Below, piece after piece: positions 33,151 through 44,061 of a stretch of DNA of 49,134 nucleotides (position 1 is its first letter; each line of letters begins with the position of its first letter). The stretch comes from Geosiphon pyriformis. Lineage: Eukaryota; Glomeromycota; Glomeromycetes; Archaeosporales; Geosiphonaceae. The notes under the pieces are model-generated. The model was not told the DNA's origin and did no database searches. It saw only the letters and a list, made by a program, of their open reading frames with translations. Made by a program: the position numbers and the translations under genes. The stretch is from positions 111,072 through 160,205 of the forward strand of contig JAAOMT010000572.1 in assembly GCA_016748015.1 (NCBI GenBank). The letters are read 5' to 3'.

Positions 33151-34110
33151 TATTACCAGTAAAAATTTAGTTGTTAATTAACATAAAATTATCTTATAAT
33201 TTCTATTATTAATTAGCATATATTATTATTATTCAAATTATTACTTATTATTTAAATAAAAATTTTTAAAAATTGCTATTTAATTAATAATTTAATTTAT
33301 ATAATAGAAATTAAGATAATTAAAATTACACAATACATCAAACCATGTAATATTCAAAAATTTGCTAAAATAATGAATAAATTCATTAAAATAATTAATA
33401 ATTCAACAAAATAATTTGTAGTTTATTAAAATATATTTTTAATTCATTAAAATTATAACAAAGAGAAAAATTTCAAGTTCACAGACTAGTATTATAGCAA
33501 ATTATATAAAAAAAGAACTTCTATTTTCAAAAAAATGTATTTTACCAAAAATTTTCTTAGTTAGAATCAATTATCTTTTACATATCTTTGCAAAAAAAAT
33601 GAATAAAAATTAAATATTTTAAAAAACCCAAATTTCTAAAATTATTTATACTTGAAATTCACTAAAACTCAACTAATATTTTGAAATTAATTAGCTACTA
33701 ATTTTAGTAAATTATTAGCTCTTTTAGGTCCGAACCAAAAATAATTCTTTCAACAAAATTCTATTTTTTTTACATTTTTTTTATTTTTTTATTATTATAT
33801 TTATTGAAATAGTCTACAAACAAAATTTTTGTAAAAGGATTAACTTTTACAACAAAATAACTACACATTTTTAATAAGCTTTCAGATAAGTAATTTCTAA
33901 GAAAAAGTTAACATTTAATACAACATAACTATACAAAATAACTGGCACAGAATTGGTTATTTTACTTATAAGTATAGTAGTTTAAATTATAAAAAATAAT
34001 TTGAAGATAAATTTAGTTATTAGAGATTCAACTATTTCTAAAAAACGTGAATTTACAGCAAATAAACATTAATAATCTTCAAAAAAGAAGACCAAAAATC
34101 TCCAATAATA
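33151..34110 (+). repeat. Solo LTR of family A inside B3 reverse transcriptase
   Basis: 960 bp, starts TATTACC and ends CCAATAATA, both decayed. Flanks are CCAA (33147-33150) and TTGA (34111-34114). Joining the flanks through an ancestral CCGA restores the codon order GCA TAC CGA ATA CTA, the A-Y-R-I-L of R at 49067-49081. The duplication was therefore CCGA and each copy has decayed by transitions since insertion. Confidence 0.88.
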
Positions 34111-35352
34111 TTGAATACTATTTACCAGTTATAAAATCATTTGTTAAAAAATCAATCATATGTTAAACAATAAGTTAATTTAACTATTAATAAGTTTATA
34201 ATTATTATTAATAGTACTTATCTAAAAAAATAGAAATCTCTATTTTTGTGTAGATTATAGAAAATTTAACAGTATTATTTATAAAAACAGTTATCCTATT
34301 CTATAAATCCAAAAACTATTTGATGTTTTTAGAGAAGAAATAGTTTTTAATATTGCACTTAGATAATAATTACTAACAAGTAGCCATAAATTTAGCCAAT
34401 AAGAAGAAAACAGCATTTATTACAAAAAAAAAACTTTGAATTTAATGTTATGACTTTGACTTAACCAATGCTTCAGCCACTTTTCAATGACTAATAGAAA
34501 TTGTTTATACCAGATTGTTATAAAAATTAATAGTAATTTACTTGGATAACACCAATGTATTTTTCAAGACATTTAACAACCACTTTTATTATCTTCAGCA
34601 AGTGTTTAAAAAATTAAAAAAAGCAAGACTAAAATTAAATACCACTAAGTGTTTCTTTGAAAAAATTAAACTCAAGTTTTTGAAACACATTATAAACAAA
34701 AACAGCATCAAAACAGATTTAAACAAAATCGAAATAGTTAAAAACTTTCTGGTATTAATAAACTTAACAAAACTAAGAACATTTTTAAGATTTGTTAAAT
34801 ACTATTACTGTTTTATTCAAAACTTTTCCAAACTGGCTCAACTATTCTACTAGTTCCAAACAAAAAACATTAAATATAAATAAACTAAAAATTAACAAAA
34901 ATTTTTTGACATATTAAAAAAAAAGCTTATTTAAGCTCTAATATTGATCTATTCAGATTACAGCAAACTATTTATTATTACTACAGATGTATTTGAACAA
35001 GTATTGAAAGCTGTATTATTACAAAAAAAAGCTAATAAATAAGAATATCTAATGACATATGTTAGCCAAAGTTTGAGTCCAGCTAAAAAGAATTATGAAA
35101 TCTTAGCACTAGAATATTTGGCTATATATTAGGCTGTTATTAAATAAAAAAAATATTTAAGTCAAAAATTTAATGTGTATATTAATTACAAAAGATTAAC
35201 ATCAATCCAGAAGCAAAAATTTGAAAATAATTGTCATATAAAATAGAAAATAAAACTATTACTATTTAATTATACTGTATATTATAAAAAAAAGAAAAAA
35301 AAAAGAAAATATTAATAATTTGTTATAAATAAGACAAAATTAAAAAAAATTT
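34111..35352 (+). pseudogene. Reverse transcriptase and RNase H remains of B3
   Basis: RT palm motifs are visible: FLCRL*KI near 34240 (FCVDYRKLN type), FNVM near 34440, and IYLDNTNVFFKTFNNH at 34528-34575, where the catalytic YLDD is YLDN. The 34542-34853 frame continues with KARLKLNTTKCFF and the connection block RTFLRFVKYYYCFI. RNase H follows near 34960-35250 (KLFIITTDVFEQ with the first Asp, YVSQSLSPAKKNYEILALE). LINE-b cuts the element just after RNase H. Confidence 0.82.
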
Positions 35353-35360
35353 AAAATTTA

Positions 35361-35432
35361 AAAAAACTTCTTTCTCTTCTTTGTCCAAAATTCCCAAAAA
35401 AGAGTCAAGAGTTTTTTCGAAAGAAGTTTTTT
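35361..35432 (+). repeat. 14-bp inverted repeat at the LINE-b 5' end
   Basis: AAAAAACTTCTTTC (35361-35374) is the exact complement of GAAAGAAGTTTTTT (35419-35432), with a 44-base loop. It could form a hairpin at the start of the LINE RNA. The first few A residues may belong to the target rather than the LINE. Confidence 0.55.
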
Positions 35433-35501
35433 ACCATTTAATATGATAAATCAAAACTGTTCTTTGATTATAAGACCACTGTTGGCCCTGTTATTGCTGT
35501 T

Positions 35502-37301
35502 ATGAAGAAGACTATTAAAGTTTCTGGTTCTAAGTGTGGTTTCAAGACGGTTGTGTCAAGGAAGAAAAGGAAGGGAGATGTATTGGCAGAGGGTATTGAT
35601 AATAGAGGGGTTGCTGCTGAAGCTTCTAGTGCTTGTTCATGGGGTTTTGAGACAGGTGACACTACTGAATCTGAGAGTATTAACATGAAGGAGGAGTGCT
35701 TGGTTAAAGAAACCAGTGTTGACTATGGTGAGAGTGGTGCTTTCGCAGAAAAGAATCCTAATTAGATGCCAAAGGGTTTGCGTATAAAGACCAAAAAGGT
35801 GTTAGAGAAGCCTCTGGGTGTGATTGATTATGGTACTGTCAATACAAACGATGACATGTTAGACAATTTCTTTCTTCTCTTGCCCCTTCTACCTATCAAA
35901 CCAACTGTTCAAGTGCCTGTTCGCAAATTCTTTGTTTTAGATATTGATCTTGTGGCCATCGCTGGGAAGTCCTCTCAAGAAAAATTGAGTTTTATCAGGA
36001 AAATCTTTTCAAGTGTAAATGGTTTTGGGGGGGCTTCTACTCCCTCAAAATTTGCTGGAATTATTTGTGCCACTTTCACTTCGGAAAAGACAATGATGAC
36101 TGCTAGAAAGTTGGCAAATGATTATGGTGTTGTAGTAAACACTAATCTCAAGTGCTCTATAAACAATTGTACAAATCAGGCAATTGTGATGAAAAAAATT
36201 CTTGTGAGAACTTCTGTGGAGGCTGTATACACTGCTGTGTCTGAGTTTGGATTGATTAAGTCAATCAAAATGCAGCTGGTGGGTCTGTGGCAAAAAGCAA
36301 TTGTCGAATTAGAAGATCAGAATCAGGCTGATCTCTTGGCATCCAAATGGTCTATTCTCATTGGAAAGGATACAGTATGTGTGACCAAAGCCAATGTTAA
36401 CAAACAAATATGGGATTCCAGGGATAAATTTAGGGTGCTGCTATACACTCTTCCTGTTGAAACAAATGCTTATAACCTTTGGGATTTCGTTGGTTTGGTT
36501 GGTGAGAAAACATGTGTTATTAATCGTAATCCTGTTAGCTACGCCTGTGCTTGCTGTGCTACTTTTTGCTTTGGGTCTGAATCTAATCTGGTTAGTGCAA
36601 TGGCTGCAACTTCAGTTATAAAAGGGATTGGTCTCTGCTGGTCTCACCTCTCTTTGGCATTGTGCTTGGTCTGTGGTCTTTCTGGTCATACATCTCTTAA
36701 TTGTGTTTCAGTTAAAGTTGGTTCAACCTTAAGGGGCAGAAAGACACCTCTTTCTGCTCAGGATCAGATCAGATTGGCAAATATCTATGCTCAGAAGTTC
36801 ATGCCCATTTCTTGTCCATTGGCCTTTAGTAGTAAAACTTGGGCATCAGTGGTTGGTGCTCCTCCAGTGCATAGTTTTTATGGTGCTGGTTTGATTCTTA
36901 GTTCTAACAAAGTTGGTAAACCTCTCCTTTCTGTTGCGAGTGATTTGGAAAAGCGTTTGGTAAATATTGAAAGCAGTTTTATCAGCCTCACGGAACAAAT
37001 TGGTGAGTTGGCTAAGAGATTAGATTCATTCGTACTGGCAGTTCTCCAGCCTAGTTCTAGATGTCAGCTGCTGGTGACCCCCCTGTCACAGAATCAAGAG
37101 GAGAATATAGTGATGGGAGTGAGTTTGAGTGATGTTACTGGTGACAAGACTGCTGCTGTTCTGGATTCAACTGCCTCACCTGAGGTTGTGAAATTGGAAA
37201 ACATGTTGGAAGGTCTTTCTGCTTTGGTCATGAGCCTATCAGTGCACTTGAATGGTTTGGCTTTGGCAGGTGGTACTCCTTCTCTATCTCTTCCTCAATA
37301 A
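35502..37301 (+). pseudogene. LINE-b ORF1: RRM-like, zinc-knuckle RNA-binding protein
   Basis: Two in-frame segments, 35502-35765 and 35766-37301, are separated by one TAG, probably a former CAG; together they give about 599 codons. The N-terminus is basic and low in complexity. An RRM-like fold is suggested near 36195-36390 (VRTSVEAVYTAVSEFGLIKSI, then VELEDQNQADLLASKW). A zinc knuckle CLVCGLSGHTSLNC (C-x2-C-x4-H-x4-C) lies at about 36664-36705, and a helical C-terminus carries heptad-like leucines (LEKRLVNIESSFISLTEQI). It would package LINE RNA. It ends in TAA at 37299, where LINE-a has an ATGA overlap with ORF2; here ATG has become ATA. Confidence 0.85.
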
Positions 37302-40300
37302 GTGGTCTGGTATAGAAAATTGCTATGTGTAATGTTCGTGGGTTGAACAATCTTGTGAAGCAAGATGATGTCATCTGTTGGCACAAGGATATAAACAATT
37401 TGGTTTCTATTTTTACAGAGTCAAAGCTTAAAGAGAAAGTTCGCCCATGGTTGGCCGACAAATTTGATGGTGTTCGGGTTTTTACTTTTGGTCTGGATTC
37501 TGGTTTTTTGGGCGCTAGAGTGTTAATTGTTGTGAATTCTTCTTTAGTGAAACACATTTACAAAGTCTCTGAAGTGTCTGGTCAGCTTCTATCCATCAAG
37601 TTGCTTTTCAAAAATAAACTTTCAGTGTCTATTTTGGGGCTTTATGCTGGTGCTTCATCAGTGGTTTGGTTTTTTCAGGCTGGTGAGATCAACTCTCTCA
37701 TTGCTAAAGCTGTTAATAAGTCTTCTTTTGTTGTTCTTGGTGGTAATTTTAATGAGAATGGTTCACACAAATGTGCCAGTTTCAAAAAATGTTTTGATTT
37801 GGGTTTGATTAACTCTCTGGAGGGGAGCTCTTTTGTGAAGTTACCTACTTGGTGCAATTCTTATGGTATCACTAAGACACTTGACTATGTGTTCGTTTCT
37901 TTTAATTTGGTTGGTATGGTGGTAGATCATGGTGTAGATGGTGTTGAGGACTATTTTGATATTGATCACAAAGCTGTTTATGTTTCTGTGGGACTGGGTG
38001 GCCTGCTAGATATCTAATTGAACTTACTGCACAAACAAGCAAATAAAGATTGTTGGAAGTATGATATCAAAAATGCCAGTAAGATTAAGTAGTCAGAATT
38101 CAGAAATGCTATGGCTGCTAATGTTGTTATGTTCTCAGATGAGTTTGTTGCAACTAAGCAGTTTTCTGATCTGAATGTGATATAGAACATTGTTTATAAG
38201 GTTATGGTTCTTTTGGCTGGTGGAATGTTCAAGAAAAAATGGTTTAAGGGTTTTGATTGTGTTTTTAATAAGGTATCTTCCTGGTTTCATAAATTGGAAC
38301 TACTTTGTGTCTAAACTGGTAAAGACTTCTCGATTGGTTTCTGGTGGAGATTTTGCCTTGTTGTTGAATACTTGGAACAGGCTTGATTCTGTGAGCACTT
38401 CGCTAGTGAAATCTATGTTTCTTTCTGGCGCTGGTTTTGATGCAATCCGTTCTGGGCTGGCTAAGGTGAGAAAGTCTTACCACTCTTTTAAGTTATTGGA
38501 ATCTAAGCGTGCTGAAGAATTTCATATAAGGCAGGCTATTGAGAGGAGAATAAAGAGTTTTGAAGTGGATAAGGGTCACACCATTAGAAGTGTTTTGGAG
38601 CATCTTTTTCATAAAGTGGTGTTGGATCATTTGGTAGATGGAGGGGAGTTGGTCTTGGAGCCTGAGTTGGTCAAATCTAAGGTAGATGGAATCATGGAGG
38701 GTTGGACTAGGAAACGTGTAGTGGCTTCTAATATCTCTGGTAATTGGGCAAGGCAATTTCGGCCTTTGGATCATGTCTTCGATGGTGCCTTCTCTGATGT
38801 AATGCATTCAATCAGTTTTGATGAGATGTTTGGTGTTATTTCAAATTTGCCTGATGAGAAAGCGGTTGGTCTTTCTGGTATCACTAATAAACTTTGGAAA
38901 CACTGTAACAAGTTGGTCTTGGATATGCTTTTGGTGCTTTTAATTTTTGTTTGGGTTGTGAGTCAGTGCCTGGATCTTGGAGGGAAGCTTGGGTCTCAAT
39001 GATTTTTAAATCTTATGAGTGGGAGGGAGTTTTTACTAATACCCACTCTATTGCTTTGATTAAGACAGCTCACAAGGTCCTTTCTAAGATTCTTTCAGAT
39101 CAGATATCTCTGGCTTGTAGCACTTTTGATGTCCTCCATGGAGACAATTTCTCTGTCCTGAAAGGTATGTCTACTCATTCGCCTATCTTCGCTATTAGTT
39201 TAGTAATCAAAGATGCTTTGGAAAAAAACCAAGAGTTGTGGGTGATTTTACAGAATATGTGCAAAGCTTATGATTCTGTTGGTTGGGAGCATCTCAAGAA
39301 GAGTTTGGTTAGGATTAAAATGTGTGACAAGTTTATCAGATTTTTTGGTAGCATTCATAATGGTTGCACTAACAGAATGATAACAGATTTTGGTTTGACT
39401 GATAGATATTGGGTTCACAATGAATTGGATTAGGGAGAAGTTTTTTTGCCACTTCTCTAGTGCATATTTTATGATTCACTTTTGTGTGAGGTTAAAAGAC
39501 AGAAGAGTGTTTGTGGTTACAGGTTGATTTCTTATTTTGTTTCTAAGATTGGCTGGGTAGAATTTCAAGCTGAGCTGACATCATTTCTGGCCACTGGTGC
39601 TTTTGTTGATGATACTATCTGGGTTGGTAGCAGCCAGACTGCTACACAACACATCCTCAATGTTGCTAGTGATTTCTTTTGTCTAAATAACATTTTGATA
39701 AACAATAACAAGACTGTGGTCATTTCTATCAACTGTCGGATTGCTGCTTCTTATTTAACTATTAGTGGTATGCCAATTTCCATCGCTAAAAGAGGTGAAC
39801 CTCATTGTTATTTGGGAATTTTTTTATTTTCTAAAGGTCTTTCAAAGCCTAGTTTGGTTAAGGCACATTTGGATGTTCAGTTTTTTGTCAATCTCATCCT
39901 GAGAAAAGTTATTTCAGATAAACAGTTTGCTTATTTGGTGTCTTTAGTTTTTTTTTCTATCGTTAGTTATAGAACTCAGTTCAGTTTTATTCCTCTCAAT
40001 GTGTGTAATAAGTGGGATGCTTTAATTTGCAAGGGCCTAAAGTCCAAATCTAGGCTGTCTTTGGACTTTCCCAATGATGCATTTTATCATCCTTCCTTGT
40101 ACAATTTAAAAACTTTTGAGCAGATTCAGACTGAGAGCAAGTTGGCTTCTGTTATTGCTTTTGCGAATTCAGTTGGTGTTTTGGGTTGCTTGTTTTCTCA
40201 TAGATCTCACAATCTCCAGGTTCTCAGCTGGCATCCTCGTCACCCTTTGTTGGTTCCTGTTTGTGTTAGAGTCAGTCTTTCAAACAACTTTTTGGCAGGT

Positions 40301-41986
40301 GTGGTTTGTATTTTTTCTGGGTGTGATTTGTCTTTGGGTGGCTCTCTGGTCAGTGCTTTTCATCTTCAGAGTGGTACTTCTATGTCTCTAGTTCTCGGCG
40401 AGACAATCTTCTTCAAATGTGTCTCTTTCTTCAGGCATTATGGTATTGCTTTCATAGAACAGCTTTGTGACTGAAATGGTGTTGTTTTTGATTGGGCGAC
40501 TTTCAAATGTTGGAAAAGACTGGACCCCTGTGGCCTGGTCTCCTCCTGATTTGATCTCTTTGTATGTTTTCTTGGGAGTGTAGTTTCTCTTTCTAGTCGA
40601 TCTCCTCATGAGGGTGTTTGTGGCTTTTTTGACATCCATCAGTCTTCTGATTTTGGTGTTATTTGTAATGATCTGTTAGATGTTGGTGCCACCCGCCTTT
40701 CTGTGTACACAGATGGATCTCTGAGTAACTTGGGCACTATGGACATGTTGGCTGGTGCTGTGGTTTTCTTTGAGAACATTAATTTGGGTCTGGGTGTGGG
40801 GGTTTCTGGTATGGTTTCTTTTACTTTGATGGAGTTGTAGGCCATTGCTTTAGCTCTTGAGTGTGTTCCTTTTTTTTGCTTAGTCAACTTGTTCTTGGAC
40901 AACTAGGTGGCTATAGATGCTTGCAGGTTGGAGTCTTTATTGGTTGGCCCTGATTTCAGGAATTGTTGTTGGATTAAGCATTGTTACATCACTAATATTA
41001 TTCATCACAAAAATTTGGATGTTAATTGGATTAAAGTTAAGAGCCATTTGGGTGTTTCAAACAATGAGCATGCTGATGCGCTGGTTAAGGATGCTGCTCT
41101 TTCTGCCTGGCAACTGCTCCACTTGGTCAGTAAGAGGTTTTTGAAGGCTGATGTTGATACATTTTCTGGTAATTCAAGGCATTTTGTTCATGACATATTC
41201 AGGTTAATCTATTGTGCACATTGGAAAATTGGTTCTGGTTTCCAGGCTGTTCCAGGTTGTTTGTGTGCTGATATTAACTGGTTGAGGTCTTCTCTGGTGT
41301 GGCACCCAGATTTCCATCTGGTGACTGGTTTTACTAGTATTCAGATGGCTGGCTTTCATACATATTTCATGAAAGCCTTTCATCATCGCCTCCTTGTTGC
41401 TGTGTGAAAGCGTCTATATGATAGGGGTTATCCCAATGTAGTTTGTTTGTTCTGTGATAAGATTGAAGTCTCTGACCACGGCTTTTCTTGCTCTTCTGAC
41501 ACTGATAGTTATGCTGGTTTGTTGAACACTTATACAGCTGCCTGGAAGTTGCATTCTGGTCTGTCTCATTTTTTTTTGTGTGTATCACAGTTGTTGTTGA
41601 CTTGCATTTCAGATATGACTGTTAGTATGGCCCTGTGTAAGGGCTTTGTTTTCGGCGATTGGTATCACAAGTCTGTTTCTGTTTACAAGAATCCTAAGGT
41701 GGCAGTGGTTAATATTGTGAATTTTGTATGTAAGTTTTGTCTTGCATTTCGTGATAATATCTGGCTGGTTCATGTGAAACACTGGGCCATTATGGAGAAA
41801 AATAAGCTGATTCCACATGATGGTTCTATTCCTGTCACTGTTTCTGGTTTTTCTATGTGGCTTTTGGCTGAGGTAATTAGGTTGTTGGGTGTTGCTAATG
41901 CACTTGGCATCAGCTTTGGGTATCATAAGTATTGTTTGTTTTATGCAGATGTTGGTAACATGGCTTCTGTTCATATAAGTGCATAG
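37298..41986 (+). pseudogene. LINE-b ORF2: endonuclease, reverse transcriptase, RNase H
   Basis: 1563 codon positions from the lost ATG (now ATA at 37298) to TAG at 41984. Endonuclease 37325-37990: TESKLK, GGNFNE (Asp to Asn at 37745-37747) and DIDHKAV. RT 38810-39900: SMIFKSYEWEGV, NMCKAYDSV (usual D is N) and an intact FVDD at 39601-39612. RNase H 40700-41100: YTDGSLSNLG, a stop where Q stood in MEL*AIALAL, and EHADALVKDAA. Zinc finger CLFCDKIEVSDHGFSC near 41437-41490. Two frameshifts, near 38310 and 38950, cancel each other. Remaining stops are mostly single transitions from W, Q or R codons. It would act in the nucleus by target-primed reverse transcription. Confidence 0.9.
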
Positions 41987-42121
41987 TGTTATTCTGATTA
42001 ATCTGAGTGTCTGATCACGTGTAGCAAAGGCATGATTCACGCTTAGTTTAGATTATTTTAGTAATGTATAGCACTAGGTGGTGTTTGGACTTTACTTATT
42101 GAACTTTAATAAAAAAAAAAA
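41987..42121 (+). other. LINE-b 3' UTR and poly-A tail
   Basis: Ends TTGAACTTTAAT followed by about 15 A. The block GTGTTTGGACTTTACTTATTG is shared with the other LINE copies just before the tail. Confidence 0.8.
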
Positions 42122-42133
42122 AAAATTTAAAAA

Positions 42134-43204
42134 CATTTTAACCCAAAAATATAACAAAAAATGAAAACACAAAAATATTAACAGCTTTAACATTATCTGA
42201 ATACTCAACAGTTCAAAAAGATATTATCTCAAAAAAAACAAAACAACATAAAACAACAATTAATATTTTATTACTTATTAAAATATACTATATTAGAAAA
42301 ACAGAAAAAATTCAGACCAGCCATTCAGAGTAATTACAGAATCAGAAAAAGAGACAATATTGTTTAATATGTACTTAAATTCAACTATAAAACATTTTTA
42401 TAAAGAAGCAACTATAGAAAAAACCAAGAAAAGATACTATTAGTTATTAATATATTTAGATATCATTTAATATGTTTAAAATTATAATATTTATTAAAGA
42501 AGAGAAGAAACAGAACCCAGTAAACCAATAAAATCAATTAAAGTAAAACAACTATTTAATTGAATTGAAATTGACTTAGTTAAATCATTAATCATAATTA
42601 GCAAAAACAATTAATATATAATAGTAGTTATAAATTATCTTATAAAATAGCTAAAAATTAAAGCAACTTAAAGAACAGATACAGAATTTATAGCCAAATT
42701 TATATATCAAAATTTGATTTATTGACATAAATATTCAAAAAAATTGTTATCAAACCAAAAAACTTACTTTGTGAACAGAATATTAACAGAATTAAATCAG
42801 AAATTTGAAATAAAAAGATTATTATTATTTTTATATTACTTATAAACCAATGGCTTAGTTAAAAAATTTAACAAAATATTATATAAAGCAATAGCCAAGA
42901 TCAGCCAAAAAACCAAAATAAATAAGATTTGTTTATATTATTAATATTATTTACTTATTAGACAATGAAGCAAGATACTATACAAGCAATATTATTTAAA
43001 CTAGTCTATAATAGAACAGCAACATTACCAGTTAAAATAAAAATCAATACATATTTAATTAAACCAATAACAGAAGCCAACTTTTAAAAAACATTACTGA
43101 AAAAAAAATATAACTTAATAAAAACTTTAGAAAACAAAAGGCAAAAAACAATTGATAATATATAAAAATTACAGAAAAAACAAAAAAAGCAACTTAATAA
43201 ACAA
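42134..43204 (+). pseudogene. Integrase remains of element B3
   Basis: The missing right half of B3 pol. A zinc-binding N-terminus is suggested near 42415-42510. The core reads IEIDLVKSL near 42565 (first Asp kept), LLSNQKTYFVNRIL near 42745-42790 (second Asp now Asn) and YYL*TNGLVKKFNK near 42835-42880 (catalytic Glu now Lys). The last block differs from the usual HPQTNGLVERFN only by C to T and G to A. A later segment (RTATLPVKI near 43015) is the typical downstream integrase block. Stops abound. Confidence 0.82.
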
Positions 43205-44059
43205 TATTACTCATAGAATATAAGAAGTATATATTAACATAAATTAGCCAATTAGAAGTAAACATAGTAAATATAGAATTCCAGGATTCTTTTCAGAGGA
43301 ATTGCAGAATTCCAGAAATTTCAAGATTCTCATATAAGAAATTACAGGATTCCAGAAATTTCAGAATTTTCATACAAAAAATTGCAGAATTTCAGGAATT
43401 CCAAGATTCCTGGTGTGAAAAATTGAGGAATTGAGGAATCTTAATTATATATATAATGATAGAGTTAGAAGTAAAAAAAACAGATCTTTTAGTTTAAATT
43501 TAATTTAAGCAACCTTCTACATCACAAATATTAATAAATAATTATTCAATATCTCCAATCTACTCTCCACTATCAACACTTTATGTTAATAACAATTGAT
43601 ACTTAACCACACTGGAACAATAGCTCTTGATCACAGCTATTGATGGGATACTAACATTCATTGTCTTGGCTTATTTTTCTTTTATTTTCTTTTATTTTTG
43701 TTATTTCTTTGTTTTATTAATTGATTGAAGATTAAGCACTGAGTTATTGACATCAAGGATAGCCTGGTAAAAGACCCTAAAAGAAGGGTATAAGAATTGA
43801 GAATTTAAAGATAGCTTACCAAAAAAATATTTCTGTCAGATTACCAGCCACTATGCTGAGAAAAAAATTCGACAGAATTGCAATTCCAGGAGGCTACTGA
43901 GAAGATAACAATTAAATTTCTGTTCATTATACAAAAAACTTCACCAAAACCTTTAGATACAAACAATCTACAGATATTACCAACACCCATAATTAGCAAT
44001 TGAGTACCAAGTTACAGGTTTGTTATTTGCTTTGAGACCCCAAAAAATCACTTGTAATA
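43205..44059 (+). repeat. LTR of family B shared by B3 (3' end) and R (5' end)
   Basis: 855 bp from TATTACTCATAG (decayed TGTTAC) to CACTTGTAATA (decayed GTAACA). Integrase of B3 abuts it on the left, and the primer-binding site and gag of R follow on the right. Its first ~50 bp are as AT-rich as B3, but from about 43270 it is clearly less decayed. It contains a 40-bp tandem array and a TTTTCTTTTATTTTC tract near 43675. Confidence 0.85.
43301..43420 (+). repeat. Three 40-bp tandem units in LTR-B
   Basis: Units start at 43301, 43341 and 43381, each 40 bp with an ATTRCAGRATTYCAG start; a partial unit precedes (43281-43300). Within each unit, AGAATTCC/GGAATTCC-like half-palindromes recur. They lie in the U3-like part of the LTR, where enhancers are expected. 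B2 and B3 keep only decayed remnants. Confidence 0.85.
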
Positions 44060-44061
44060 TT

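Larger units (their letters stand above)
35365..42121 (+). mobile_element. LINE-b: almost full-length non-LTR retrotransposon
   Basis: About 6.76 kb with 5' UTR, ORF1, ORF2, 3' UTR and a poly-A tail, inserted in B3 between RNase H and integrase. The likely target duplication is AAAATTTAAAAA (35353-35364 and 42122-42133), which is plausible but low in complexity. It is much richer in GC than the element it entered, so it arrived after most of the decay of B3. It is inactive through several stops and paired frameshifts, yet keeps the RT FVDD motif. Confidence 0.92.
27584..44059 (+). mobile_element. Element B3: family B retroelement with nested LTR and LINE
   Basis: A full-order Ty3-like element: 5' LTR, gag, protease, cysteine-rich, dUTPase, pre-RT, RT (split by a solo LTR-A), RNase H, a 6.8-kb LINE-b insertion, integrase, and an LTR at 43205-44059. 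That last LTR also serves as the 5' LTR of the next element, R. Flanks ATAT (27580-27583) and TTTG (44060-44063) do not match, as expected if the right boundary is the shared LTR of a recombined tandem. Without its insertions B3 would be about 8.7 kb. Coding parts are heavily decayed up to about 43250. Confidence 0.75.
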
